Positions 1 to 11,500 of a stretch of DNA of 64,000 nt are shown one piece after another. The stretch comes from Theropithecus gelada (Eukaryota > Chordata > Mammalia > Primates > Cercopithecidae). Below the pieces are notes generated by a model. That model searched no databases. It had not been told where the DNA came from and saw nothing but the letters and a program-made list of their open reading frames with translations. The translations under genes and the position numbers were made by a program. The stretch spans positions 14,288,301-14,352,300 of the forward strand of contig NC_037682.1 in the NCBI RefSeq assembly GCF_003255815.1, in the 5' to 3' direction. Position 1 is the first letter of the stretch, and every line of letters begins with the position of its first letter.

Positions 1-2005
1 ATACTGCCATTACATTATCAGAATGTTCTGAATTTTACTATATACTTACTTTTACAGTGAGTTTTGTACTTTTAGATGTTTTCATGTTACTCATTAGCAC
101 CCTTTCATTTCAGCTTGAAGAACTCCCTTTATCATTTTTTTGTAAGGCAGGCCTAGTAGTGATGAACTCCCTCAACTTTTGTTTATTTGGGTAAGTTTTT
201 ATTTTTCCTTCATTTCTGAAGGACAGCTTTGCTGGGTACACTGTTGTCAGTTGACAGGGTTTTTTCTCCTTTAGTACTTTGACTATATCATCCTATTCTC
301 TCCTGGCCTACAAGGTTTCTGCTGAGAAGTCCGCTGTTAAGCATACTGCAAAAGTCCCTTTGATGTTGTTATTTTCTCTTGCTGATTTCAGCATCCTCTC
401 TTTGACATTTACCTTTGACGATTTAATTATAATATGTCTTAGGGTGGTCTTCTTTGGATTAAATTTGATTGGTGGCCTATGACTTTCTCGTACCTGGATA
501 TTTGTATCTTTCTCCAGGTTTGGAAAGTTTTCTGCTATTATTTCTTTAAATAAACTTTCCACTCCTTTATCTTTCTCTACTCCCCCTTGAACTCCAGTGA
601 TCCATACATTAGCTCTTTTGATGTTATCCTATAAATCCCATAAGCTTTCTTCATTCCTTTCCGTTACTTTTTCGTGTTTCTCCTCTGACAGTATATTTTC
701 AAATAACCTATCTTCAAGTTCACAGATTCTTTCCTCTGCTTGATTAATTCTGCTTTTGATGCTCTCTACTAATATTTTTCAATATTCATTGTTTTTTAGC
801 TCCAAGATTTCTATTTTTTTTATTGCAATATCTCCGTTAAATTTCTCTGATAAATTTTTAAATTGTTTCTCTGTGTTTTCTTGAACTTCCCTTTAGGGTC
901 AGTCACTGGCATCTTATTTTTTTTGGTGAGGTCAAATTTCCCTGCTTATTCTGGATGCTTGCAGATGTGCATCGATGTCTGTGTATTAGGTATTTATCCT
1001 AGTCTTTGCATTTTGGCTTTGTTTGTCCCTGTTTTACTTCAATAGGCCTGTCTAGAAGTTTTAAGCAACCTGACTTGTGTTTCCTAAGCCTGTGGCTGTT
1101 GCATCCACTTCAGCACTAGAGGGGGCCCTAAGCCCAGGTTCACCACAAGTTTTGCAAGGACTTTTGAGGTTGACACAGCACCCCAGTCAGGATGGACCTG
1201 AGGAAGATTGAAGGAAGGTACCTAGGCTGTATAGATAAGCTAGCCAGGGACCCAAGCCCAGAAGCCTGTCCCAGTGGCCTGGACAGACACCCCTCCCAGT
1301 AGTTCCCTGCACAGGCAGGATAATCCCCACATGTGGAAAGAGGGGCTGGAGCTGAGATTGGGCCCCCTCAGGGGCCCCCATGGAACAGAGGTCAGCAAAC
1401 CCATCCCATTGGTTTAGATGGGTGTGGGGCCAGACTTGAGACTGGGTCTCAGAATCTGCTGTTGGACAGAGACTGGAAAGCCCATTGCAGAGGATCAGAT
1501 GAACTCCTGTGAGATATGGACAACTTTCCCTTTGGGAAGCAATTTCCCAGCAAGTAGTACTAAGCTGGGACCACAGCTGAGGAGGGGTGGAGCTGAGCCA
1601 CAAGACAACTTTCAAGTCGAAACTGCCAAAACAAATGTCAGCAGGCAGATGAGCCTTCCCTGCTGAGACACTGGTGTGCACGATTCTTCCTGCACTCCCT
1701 GGCAGACGGTTTTGGTGGTAGCCTCAAGGCCAGTAGGGGTTGTTGCCAAGCCCCTTGGGGAATGAGGCCATTTCCCCAGGCTTGACTCTGGGAGCACAAC
1801 TGATGGGCCTGCCAACTGGGTATAGGCTTGCACTCTCAAAATCACCCTCCTAGGCCTTAGGCTCCATCAGGCTTCCACAACCTTCTACCTGAGTCCTGAG
1901 GCTTCCACAAAGAGACTTTTGTCTGGATGGGTGAAGAATTCTTATTGTTGGGGCATAAAAACAGGTGACCTCCTATACCACCATCTTGCTGACATCATTC
2001 CAACC
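1..2005 (-). mobile_element. Ancient L1 5' region, antisense
   Basis: Sequence resembles the long 5' region of old mammalian L1 (L1M/L1PB type) read on the minus strand. It ends near 2003 at 'caccatcttgctgacatc', the complement of the gene's 5' 'caagatgg' start. It continues past the left window edge. No intact ORF; subfamily not assigned. Confidence 0.65.
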
Positions 2006-2049
2006 CTGGAATCTATTTATCTGTCCAGAAAATTTGCCATGATTAAAAG

Positions 2050-2440
2050 GTCAGTTCTTCTTCTTCAAGTAGGCTGTGGTGGTTCTATAAAATATGTCCA
2101 CAAATTCTTTGAAACTCCTCCCGTTACACAGTGGAGCCTAATTCCTCTCCGTTTGAGTATGGGCTGTACTTAGTAACTTATTTCTAGTACATAGAATGTG
2201 GCAGAAGTGACAGTGTGTGACATCTGAGGGGAGGGGGGGTCATAAAAGGTATTGTGGCTTTAGCTTCTACCTCAGATTACTCACTCTAAAAGAAGCTACC
2301 ATGTCCTGAGGACAATCAAGAAGCCCTATGGAGATGTTAATGTAGCAAGGAACTGAGGTCTCCTATGAACAGCCAGGAAGGAACTGACACCTCTTGCCAA
2401 CAGCCATGTAAGTGAACCATCTTGAGCACAGGTTCTCCAA
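2050..2440 (+). repeat. LTR-like ancient interspersed repeat (possibly MaLR)
   Basis: Recognised by phrases common to a high-copy old repeat ('gggctgtacttagtaact', 'catgtcctgaggaca', 'aggaactgaggtctcct'). I am unsure of the family; an MLT1-type solo LTR is my best guess. No coding capacity. Confidence 0.35.
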
Positions 2441-2790
2441 TGCTAGTGAAGACAATGCTAGTCATGGGTAAAATGCCAAACAGCATTGCATGCTACAGAG
2501 AAATCTTTCATGAAAGCAAAAGTCAACTGAGGTGGCTTACTTCCTTGTCTTATTTTAAGAAATTGCCATAGCCACCCCAACCTTCAGCAACCACTGCCTT
2601 TATCAGTAAGTAGCTACCAACATCGAGGCAAGACCCTCCATCAGGAAAAAGATTAAGATTCACTAAAGGCTCAGATGATCGTTAGCATTTTTAGCAATAA
2701 AGCGTTTTTTAATTAAGGTATGTACATTGGGTTTTTAAAGACATAATGCCATTGTACAGTAGGCTATAGCATAAATATCACTTCTCACCA
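2440..2790 (+). mobile_element. Tigger1 DNA transposon, 3' fragment with transposase remnant
   Basis: Matches the end of the Tigger1 pogo-like transposase and its 3' non-coding part. Conceptual SYFKKLP and PPQPSATT blocks are visible, broken by an in-frame TAG at 2569 (from CAG). The 3' terminal inverted repeat is missing. Dead fossil. Confidence 0.75.
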
Positions 2791-3442
2791 TTTTACATGA
2801 TAGATTCTCGATAAACATGTATTGAGTTGAATCCCCTGCAAAAAAAAAAAAAGTTTAATAGTTTGCCAAAGCATAACTTTCAAAAAGCTAAATAAAAATT
2901 ATTCTCTTTCAATTATATTATGAGCATGTGTCAAAATATTTATTTATCTTATTAATGAAAAGAAACAGCAAGGTGGTGAAGCTGATTCAAAGGAGGATAC
3001 AAGAAACTATGAACTATATAGAGTGGGGGAAAATGCTGAATTAAGACTCAAAAGTTAAATATAACACTGGTTAATGTTCTGTGTGGCAATAAAACTGTCT
3101 CCTTTGAGATGATCTTTCCTACCAAAATGAAATTATCTCCACTGGACAAAAATAATTTGCAACTTGCTAATCTTCTATAAACTAATATCTAACTTTACTG
3201 AGTCTGGTCTCATTAATAATAAACACTAAGTCAAACAAGGTTACCTCTCTGTAGAACTTTAAATGACCTTTAGGCAGGCTTGTTAGATAATGCTCTTATT
3301 ACAACACTGCAAGGCACACAACAATCCTTTTTCCTTATTTCCAAGTTTTGTATAATTTTTCTAAACGGACACATTCCCACTATCTATTAGTGAGCAATAA
3401 ATGACTCTAAAACTTTGTGGTTGAAATGTACATATATATATA

Positions 3443-3597
3443 GCCACATGTGGTGGCACATGCCTGAAGGCTTGGCTACTGGGGAGGCTGAGGTGGGGGA
3501 ATGGCTTAAGCCCAGGAGTTTGAGGTGGCAGTGGGCTATGATTGCACCATTGCACTGCAGCCTGTCTCAAAAAACAACAAACAAACAAAACAAACAA
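3443..3597 (+). mobile_element. Alu monomer-like fragment
   Basis: Right-arm-type Alu sequence with an A/C-rich tail (3571-3597). Flanked upstream by a short TA repeat. Confidence 0.75.
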
Positions 3598-4044
3598 TAC
3601 AATTTGTGGCTTAAAACTATAACCATTTTATTCTATATATGTATACATATATATAAAATACTTCTATGGGCCAGGAATTTGGGAGCAGCTTTACTGAGTG
3701 ATTCTTCTGCTCTACATGGCATGGAATGGAGTCACAATGTTCGGCTGGTAGCTGAACAGGTGTGAAGAGTCCAAGACACCTTCATACACATACTTGGTGT
3801 CTTGACTGGGATGGTTAATAAGCTAAATACAGCTGGACCCACCTTCCTCTTTATGTAATTTCAGTAAATGTGATCTCTTCAGCAAAGCAGCCAGGTATTT
3901 TACATGGACTTACACTGCCAATCTTCTTAAAGGTGACCCAGAACTGGCAGAGCATCTCCACTTCCATATTCCATTAGTCAAAGCAGTTATAGCCCAGTCC
4001 AGAGTGAAGGAAAAGGGAACATAGATCCTACCTCCCAATGGGAG

Positions 4045-4335
4045 AAGTAGCAGGGTGTGCTGGTTTGCGCCTGTAATCCCAGCTATGCAGGAGGCTGAGG
4101 CCAGGAGTTCGAGACCAGCCTGGGCAACAGAGTGAGACCCTGTCTTTACAAAAACAAAAAATAAATGAGCTGGGTATAGTGGTGTGTACCTGTAGCTCTA
4201 GCTATTCAGAAGGATGTCAGGAGAATCTCTTGAGCCCAGGGGTTTGAGGCTGCTGTGAACTATAACCACACCATTGCGCTACAGCCTGGGCAACAGAGTG
4301 AGACCCCACCTCTGAAAAGTAAATAATAAAAACTA
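4045..4335 (+). mobile_element. AluJ, full dimer, diverged
   Basis: Both arms and the A-rich linker are present. High divergence fits AluJ. Confidence 0.85.
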
Positions 4336-4589
4336 ATCAGATAATTATTAAATGTGAGAACTGTCAAAGAATTTGTGGCCATGTTTAGTCCATCACAAAT
4401 TTTGCCTTGTAAACAGTTATTTTTATTATATGGGTAAATCTTTTCCCCTAAGATCTGTTGCACTAAGGGTTCCCATTACTTTCTGGGAGGTTTGTCATAA
4501 CTTTTTTCACTACATGAGAAATGACCCTGGGTGCAGCCCACTACTCTTTTCTCCCTCTATAACCCTGCAAGCACTAATGGACAATGTGG

Positions 4590-4771
4590 GGTTTCAAAGT
4601 GTAGTCACAGAACTAGTAGCATCGGCATAATGTGGCAACTTGTTACAAATGCAGATTCTCAGGCCTGACTTCCCTCCTACTGAATGTGAAACTCTGGGGA
4701 TAGGGCCCAGTAGTCTATGTTTTCACAAGCCATCTTGGCAATTCTAAATGCATGCTAAAGTTTGAAATCAG
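4590..4771 (+). mobile_element. MER5A-like hAT MITE
   Basis: About 180 bp with the MER5 signature (CAGATTCTCAGGCC, AACTCTGGGGATAGGGCCCAG). Non-autonomous hAT-Charlie relic. Confidence 0.6.
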
Positions 4772-4871
4772 TGTTTTAGAGATGTAAGTTACTTGATGAA
4801 AATATCTGAAACTAGTCTCACAAGAAAGTAAATTTTATGTCATTTTTTTTTTTTACATTTAGAAAAGAAAC

Positions 4872-5046
4872 AGGCCAGGTGTAGTGGCTCACGCCTATAA
4901 TCCCAGCACTTTGGGAGGCCGAGACAGAAGGATGGCATGACACCAGGAGGTCGAAGCTCAGTAAGCTGTGATCATGCCACTGTACTCTAGCCCAAGTAAC
5001 TGAATGAGACCTTGTCTGGTTTTAAAAAAAAAAAAAAAAGTAAAAA
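4872..5046 (+). mobile_element. Internally deleted Alu
   Basis: Standard 5' start, then a jump to a right-arm 3' end and poly(A). About 110 bp of the middle is missing. Confidence 0.8.
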
Positions 5047-5353
5047 AGAAACAATGCATAGTCTGTAAATACTATAATGGCTTACAGAACCTCCAGAAAG
5101 CACAGATAATGACAAAGAAAGCTGGTGTGGTGGCTTTTCTCTAACTGATGGCCTTCCTCAGTGGTCAATAACTTTTCCCATATACTTGGCATGCAGGAGA
5201 CACCTCCCTTCTCCCACCCACTCAAGGGACACTTCCCAGAGACGTCATACCTTATGTCTAAAGAACCACCTGTGAAAAGAACTGGTACCTTCTCCATCTT
5301 AATAATGGGCCTATTAAGCAGCTCAAAAAGTGTGTATATATATATACATTATT

Positions 5354-5643
5354 CTTTTTTTTTTTTGAGATGGAGTCTCACCCAGGCTAGAGTGCAGCGG
5401 TGCGATCTCAGCTCACCACAACCTCCATCTCCTGGGTTCAAGCAATTCTCCTACCTCAGCCTCCCGAGTAGCTGGGACTACAGGCACGTGCCACCATGCC
5501 AGGCTAATTTTTGTATTTTTAGTAGAGACGGGGTTTCACTATGTTGGCCAGGCTGGTCTCGAACTCCTGACTCTCGTGATCCACCTGCCTCAGCCTCCCA
5601 AAGTGCTGGAATTACAGCCGTGAACCACCAGCGCCCAGCCTAA
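5354..5643 (-). mobile_element. AluS, full length, antisense
   Basis: Flanked by a 15-bp direct repeat (ATACATTATTCTTTT at 5344 and 5646), a clear target-site duplication. Confidence 0.92.
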
Positions 5644-5837
5644 AAATACATTATTCTTTTAAAGGGACTTTCAATCTCCCTCACAGACAGGGTATAAGAG
5701 AAAACGGGAAATTTTGCTGATCCTGTCTATGACACCTTGTTTTCTGCTCCTTTAATTCCTGCTCTACAGCATTTCTTTCCTTGTACTTTCTTTGGGTTTA
5801 TTTTATAGTTAATTTATATTCAGCCTTCCCTATTTTC

Positions 5838-6075
5838 GTTCTCAGTCTCTCGAGTAGCTGCTTGGGACTACAGGCACAGGTGCACACCACTAATACCAGA
5901 AATAATGCCGAGCAGCTAATAAAAAAAATTAACCCAGCTAAGTTTTATATTTTTTGTAGAGGCGCGGTTTCGCCATGTTACTTAGGCTGGTCTCCAACTC
6001 CTGAGCTCAAGCAATCCACCCAGCACAGCCTCCCAAAGTTCTGGTATTACATGCATGTGCCATCACACCCATCCC
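5838..6075 (-). mobile_element. Alu fragment, antisense
   Basis: Partial diverged Alu with an internal AT-rich insertion near 5885-5935. Confidence 0.75.
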
Positions 6076-6202
6076 CTATTTTATTATATAAACTGTTTTG
6101 TCAGTGTCCTAAAAGTTTTGATATATTAATACATTTATCACTCAGTTGTAAATATTTTCTGCTTTCCATTATTTTCTCTTAAGTAGTCAATGAATTAGAG
6201 GG

Positions 6203-6520
6203 GTTTTTGTTTTGTTTTTGTTTTTGTTTTTTTTTGAGAGGGAGTCTGGCTCTGTGGCCCAGGCTGGAGTGCAGTGAGGAGATCTCAGCTCACTGCAAGC
6301 TCTGCCTCCCGAGTTCACGCCATTCTCCCACCTCGGCCTCCCAAGTAGCTGGGACTACAGGTGCCCGCCACCATGCTCAGCTAATTTTTTTGTATTTTTA
6401 GTAGAGACGGGGTTTCACTGTGTTAGCCAGGATGATCTCGATCTCCTGATCTCGTGATCCACACGCCTCGGCCTCCCAAAGTGCTGGGATTACAGGCGTG
6501 AGCCACCACATCCGGCCTAG
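6203..6520 (-). mobile_element. AluY-like, full length, antisense
   Basis: Long T/G-rich 5' tail complement, both arms, ends at 'catccggcc'. Confidence 0.88.
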
Positions 6521-6627
6521 ACGGTTTTTTTTGTTGTTGTTTTGTGTTTTTTGTTGAAAATTTAAGACTTTTTTTCCTAATCTGTTGTTACTATTGATCT
6601 TATATAATAATCAGAAAACATTATCTG

Positions 6628-6862
6628 CAAGATCAGGGATCAGCAAACTCTGTAAAGGGCCAAATAGTAAATACGTTACACTTTACGGGACACACTGTAT
6701 CCATTGTAACGACTCAATTCTGACTTTATAACATTAAAGCAACCAAAGACAATATGTAAATAAATAAGGTTGGCTGTATTCCAACAAAGCTTCCCTTACA
6801 AAAACAGGTGGCTGGCCAGATTGGGCTGTGGGCCACAGCCTGCTAACCCTTGATCTACATGG
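6628..6862 (+). mobile_element. hAT-Charlie MITE (MER3-like)
   Basis: About 235 bp with inverted ends (AGGGATCAGCAAACTCTG ... CTAACCCTTGATC) and the 'gtaaagggccaaatagtaa' block typical of a common hAT MITE. Family name is tentative. Confidence 0.5.
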
Positions 6863-7024
6863 CACCAATTCTTTGGTAATTATTAAGAGGTACTGCTACT
6901 TAGTACTTGATATTTTATAATGTTCCATGCATGTTTGAAAACCAATAAATCATCTTGTCCCTAGTCTCCTCCACTTCCTTAAAGTTCAGGCCTGGCCCAT
7001 GTCAACATTTGCTTTTATCTTGGC

Positions 7025-7250
7025 ACAGTGATTAAGACACTGGGCTTTTAACAATCAGACAAATCTCAGCTACTAGCTTTGCCACTCGCCATTGGGTGGT
7101 TGGAGGCAAACTACTTAATGTCGCTAATTCTCAGGTTCCTCAACTATAAACTGAGAAAATAACAGTACCTACCTCATGGGGAGCACATAAGGAAGGATTC
7201 AATGAGACAATCCGTATAAAGCGCCTAGCAGAGTCCCAGGCAGCCTTCAA
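7025..7250 (+). mobile_element. MIR
   Basis: Sense MIR core (GATTAAGACACTGGGC, CTCAACTATAAACTGAGAAAAT, ATGAGACAATCCG) upstream of PATL1. Confidence 0.7.
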
Positions 7251-8540
7251 TCGTTAGTAGTAGTGTTAACATCATGAGGCAGGTGTAATTATACCCATTT
7301 TACAAGAAACTAAGGCTTAGAGAGGTTTCGGTAAGTCGCCCAAAGTTTCCTAACCAGTGACAAAGCACGAACTCCCACCCAGAACTTTTCTTCACAAATT
7401 CAACGTTTCCCGTACTCAAACTGATGCAGATACACTAACATTTAGGAGATTTACTGTATGCCATTCCGAGGCGAGGCTGCATTTTAAGACGCCCAGGGAA
7501 GAAACGGATTGCGAAATCCACAAGAATTCACTCTTTGTGGTGCAAGTTTTGTCTGAAGGGAAAGGGGCAAGAAGGGCATGGAACGTGCTAGAAGTAACAA
7601 ACCACCCAACAGAATTCTGGAACCAGGGGTCCGCAGCTTCTAAGCTGGACACATTCCTCTCTAAGGAAGTGGCGTCACCCAGCGGCGCATCCCGGCCCGA
7701 AGACCCTGCTGCTGCGTGACCCGCAGCCCATGGCCGTGCTGCCCTTCAAGGCTCTGCAGCTCCTCGCGCCTGATGAGCCTGGCGCCTAAAAATACCACCC
7801 TAGTTAAACCTCCCAGAACCTGTCTTCGGAATTTCAAAAAAAAAAAAAAAACGGGCGCCGTCATCGTTTAGAGCCACATAAATCACAGCCCTGACCTGCT
7901 GCGGATTCAGCAGGCGACGAGCTACTGAAAGTGGCGAAGTCCGCCCCTTTCGAAGACGAGCAACTTTCCATTCTTTTTTCCCTGCGCAAGGCGCAGATCG
8001 TAACGTGGAGACCCCCGAGCAACCCCAAGAGTGAGTCGGACGTTGGAAAAACAGCCAGGGAATCTCCATGTTTCCCAGCCCAGGCTAAGCCCAGGATTCT
8101 TCAGAGCCATACCCTGTGACAATCACAAGGGTTTTCTCCGCCTCGCGGGTGACGGAGAACTCGTGACCTGCCCCTCAGCTCCAAGCCGAGCGCCTAGCGG
8201 GCGCGGAGAAAGAGGGGGCGGAGCTGCAAGCCCAGATCACCAGGCAGCCGACAACGGGCAGCGCGTGCGCAGTCTCTCGCCACGGGACCTCCTTCCCGCC
8301 GCTGAGACTAGGAAGCAGGACGCCAAATCTGTCCCTGCGCAGCCGCCGCCGCCGGGCACCGAGCCGGGTGGCCGCCCTGCCTGAGGCGCGCCTGCGCACG
8401 TCCCCACGCACGCTCCGGCGTACGGCGGCGGCCAGGGGTCGCGAGCCGGTTGAGGACCCGCGCGCGGAGGAGCCGGGGACTCAGCGCTTCTTCCCTCCCT
8501 CCCCCTCTCCCCTCCCCGCTCCCTGCCCCCCTCCCCAAGA

Positions 8541-8555
8541 ATGTTCCGCTACGAG
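8541..8555 (+). CDS. PATL1: PATL1 coding exon 1
   Basis: Five codons (MFRYE), followed directly by donor GTGAG. The ATG lies in a C-rich leader with AAGAATG context, inside the CpG island. The exon is too short for ORF finders and is recognised only because exon 2 continues in phase 0 with SLEDCPLDEDED. Confidence 0.95.
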
Positions 8556-11500
8556 GTGAGCTGTTGCGACCGGAAGTGACCCCTCCCTCCCTCCCGCGCC
8601 CCTCTCCCTCACTCCCCCTCCGCACGCCGGTCCCGTGTTCCTGCGGGGCAGGGGGCGGGCTGGGGGAGTCGCAGGACTTAGCTGGACGCGACTGGCGTGG
8701 GGTCGCGGGTCTAATTCTAGGGCTGGGAGCTGGCTTCAGGGGTCGAGACAGTCCCATTAGTTGTCGCTGGGGAAAGTTGGCCTCCGTTTTGGGGTGGGGA
8801 GGGCCCGTTAAGTGCTGTAATCAGACCACACCCCCGCCCCCACCCCTAGAGGAGCCATCGAGGGTACAGTATTGCATCTACCTGGGTGCTTTCCTTGAGT
8901 AGGAGTCACCCGGGAATTCCCAGAGCCGAGTTTCCCGCCCTGGACCCGGAACCACCCCCCACCCACCTCCACTCGAATTACACTGACACACACCCCATTC
9001 ACACAGGCTACCTTCAGGTCAAGGGGGCCTGGGCGTGCCGTTGGACTAGGGCCCCAGCCCGTTTACTAAACAGGGCTCCGAGTTGGGAGGGGGGCGTGTC
9101 CAGCAGAAGTTCCCTCTGAGCTAGTGCTGGGAGACGTGGGTTTGGTGAAGGTCCCGGGAATGTAGCAATAGCAACAAACAGTGCTGACCCTGTCACCAAC
9201 TCACTGTATGACCTTGAGCGACTCCTAATCTCTGGACGTAAACTTTCTGGGTTTGTAGCATGAAAGAACTGATGTAAATGATCCTATTTTTAATTGAAAA
9301 AGCAGTGATTTGGTAAAGTAGATCTTTGTGATTTGGAAGGGAGTGCTGCTGGAAGTTGCCTTTGATAGGAAAGCAGCTGCATGCCTATTTGCATAAATTT
9401 GGAAGGGCTCTGGCAGGAGAATAATGCCCTTTGACCTAATCTTTCCTTTGTAAACAGGGTAGCTAAGAGGTAGCCAGGCAAGGTGTATCACAAACGTATC
9501 TACTGATCGACTATTGAATTCTGATTCTGAATTTTTGAAAATTGAGGACAGATATACTTAATAGGAATGATCCAAGACCAAACCGAAAGGAAAACTTGGA
9601 GAATAAATCAGTTGAGTAAAATTGAAGTGAAGTTAACCTACCTAGGATGTGGTGACCTCTAGCCTTTGTTCGATAATCTGTAATCTTTGCCTGCTTTGAT
9701 CATCACAACTCTCTGCCATAGTTGGTATAGTCCCTGCATTACGATATAAGAGACTGAGCCTTACAGCCTAGCACAGAGCCTTAGACACAATAGGTTGTAT
9801 AAAGGTATTTGATGAGCTAATTAGAAATTTTCTGAGTTGCCCATGTTCACACTGACTGTAGAAGTGGAGCCAGAACTTGAACTTGTCATATCACAGCTTT
9901 TCCAGAGTTCATTTTATTGTGGTTGAAGACCTAACTTTAATCACTAGAGTTTAGGCCTATAGGGAAGATAAAAAAGATGGAAAATGAAGACAAAGCTTTG
10001 AAAGGAAATAATAGTTGAAAACATGACATGAATATAATGAGAAAGATGAGAATTTTGCTAGAAAAGATACATAAAGATACAAGAAAATAAAGGGTTCATT
10101 ATTAGTTGTCATCACTTTTCCAACCAGTGATATAAGGGAAGTTGTGGACTTAATTTCTTGGTTGCATGAGGAACTGCTGTTAGTGGATTCTTGATAAAAT
10201 AGAGAAATGGAATGCTGTGAGGTGGGGCGAGAATTAAATAAGGAATAGGAAATAGAAAGTGAAAGAAAGTTGATGAAATCTTCCAGTGTCAGAAATTGGG
10301 AAGTAGAAAATGCCATCTTTACAAAAAGTCATAATGAAGCAATTATGTTCATTGAGAAGGTAAGATGAACATTTTTAGAACCTTTTTAAAATGAGGGTGT
10401 GAATTTCATGAATAACTAATGTCTTTCCTCTTTTTTTTAGTCTTTGGAGGATTGTCCTCTGGATGAAGATGAAGATGCATTTCAGGGACTGGGAGAAGAA
10501 GATGAAGAGATTGATCAATTCAATGATGATACATTTGGGTCAGGTGCAGTTGGTAAGTGACATCTTTCTCTTATAATATCATCTTGGCTTCTTGCTCTTT
10601 TCAAGTGCTGTCTTTTAGAAGTGCTTTATCTTATTAGGGGTAACCTCATTCACTAACTTGGCAAGATATTCTTCTATTCCTCATCTTAGTCAGAATGTTT
10701 CATTCTTCACTGGAAACAGCACCTATCCTGATCCTCTGAGTATCTTTTTGCCTCACCTATAAAATCAGGTATTCTGTAAGCCTTGCCCCTTCCAGCTATA
10801 TGATCTATGGCTACAGGTTGCCCCTATGAGGGATTCAAATGTTTAGAGAAGTAAACATTTAAGAGAGATTAAAAGTAATCCTAAATGAGAGGAATTTTTA
10901 TTTGTATGACATATAACTTAAGGAAAACTAGTGTACTAGTAGAAAAGTATGTGGGTGTATGTGTTTTAAAATTTAGTCTATCACTAGTATATTATATAAC
11001 TTTGCAACTTATAGTATCTTCAACAAAACGTAAAGCTTTTTATACCAAGAATTTTGGGGGTCAAGAAAGGTCTCATAAGTTAGAAAAGTATGCACAGATG
11101 AAATTTTGTTCATCCCTGGATATAGATACATATTTTTTTTTTATTTATTTATTCTTTTTTGAGATGGAGTCTTGCTCTGTCACCCAGACTGGAGTGCAGT
11201 GGCATGATCTCAGCTCACTGCAACCTCCACCTCCCAGGTTCAAGCAATTCTCTTGCCTCAGGCTCCCGAGTACCTGGGATTATAGGCACCTGCCACCACA
11301 CCCAGCTAATTTTTGTATTTTTAGTAGAGACGGAGTTTCACCATGTCGGCCAGGCAGGTCTCGAACCCCTGACCTCATGATCCACCTGCTTCGGCCTCCC
11401 AAAGTGCTGGGATTACAGGCCTGACCACTGCGCCCAGCCTGTAGATACATATTTTAAGAGTTGGGAAAAGTTTAAAACCTAAAGAGCCAAACTAAGCTTA

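Larger units (their letters stand above)
7850..8760 (+). promoter_or_regulatory. PATL1: PATL1 CpG-island promoter
   Basis: CpG-dense, GC-rich block around coding exon 1, in contrast to AT-rich flanks. Candidate sites: an NRF1-like GCGCGTGCGC at 8261, a second GCGCCTGCGCA near 8389, an SP1-type GGGGGCGG near 8215, and an ETS site CCGGAAGTGAC at 8570 just inside intron 1. No TATA box. Typical of a housekeeping promoter with dispersed start sites. Confidence 0.85.

Noticed and set aside
1187..1681. 164-codon minus-strand open frame near the left edge
   Set aside because: Lies in the GC-richer 5' region of an old L1; the product has no L1 ORF1 or ORF2 features and no other recognised family.
5161..5643. 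160-codon plus-strand open frame
   Set aside because: Most of it is the well-known antisense Alu translation (SSWDYRHVPP, FSRDGVSLCWPGWS). The same applies to dozens of frames in the window.
8308..8757. 149-codon minus-strand open frame in the PATL1 promoter
   Set aside because: Same cause: low stop density in a CpG island. Arg/Pro-rich junk translation. A divergent transcript is possible, but no gene is supported.
10885..11424. 179-codon plus-strand open frame in PATL1 intron 2
   Set aside because: The first part is AT-rich intron and the last part is antisense Alu; no splice sites tie it to PATL1.
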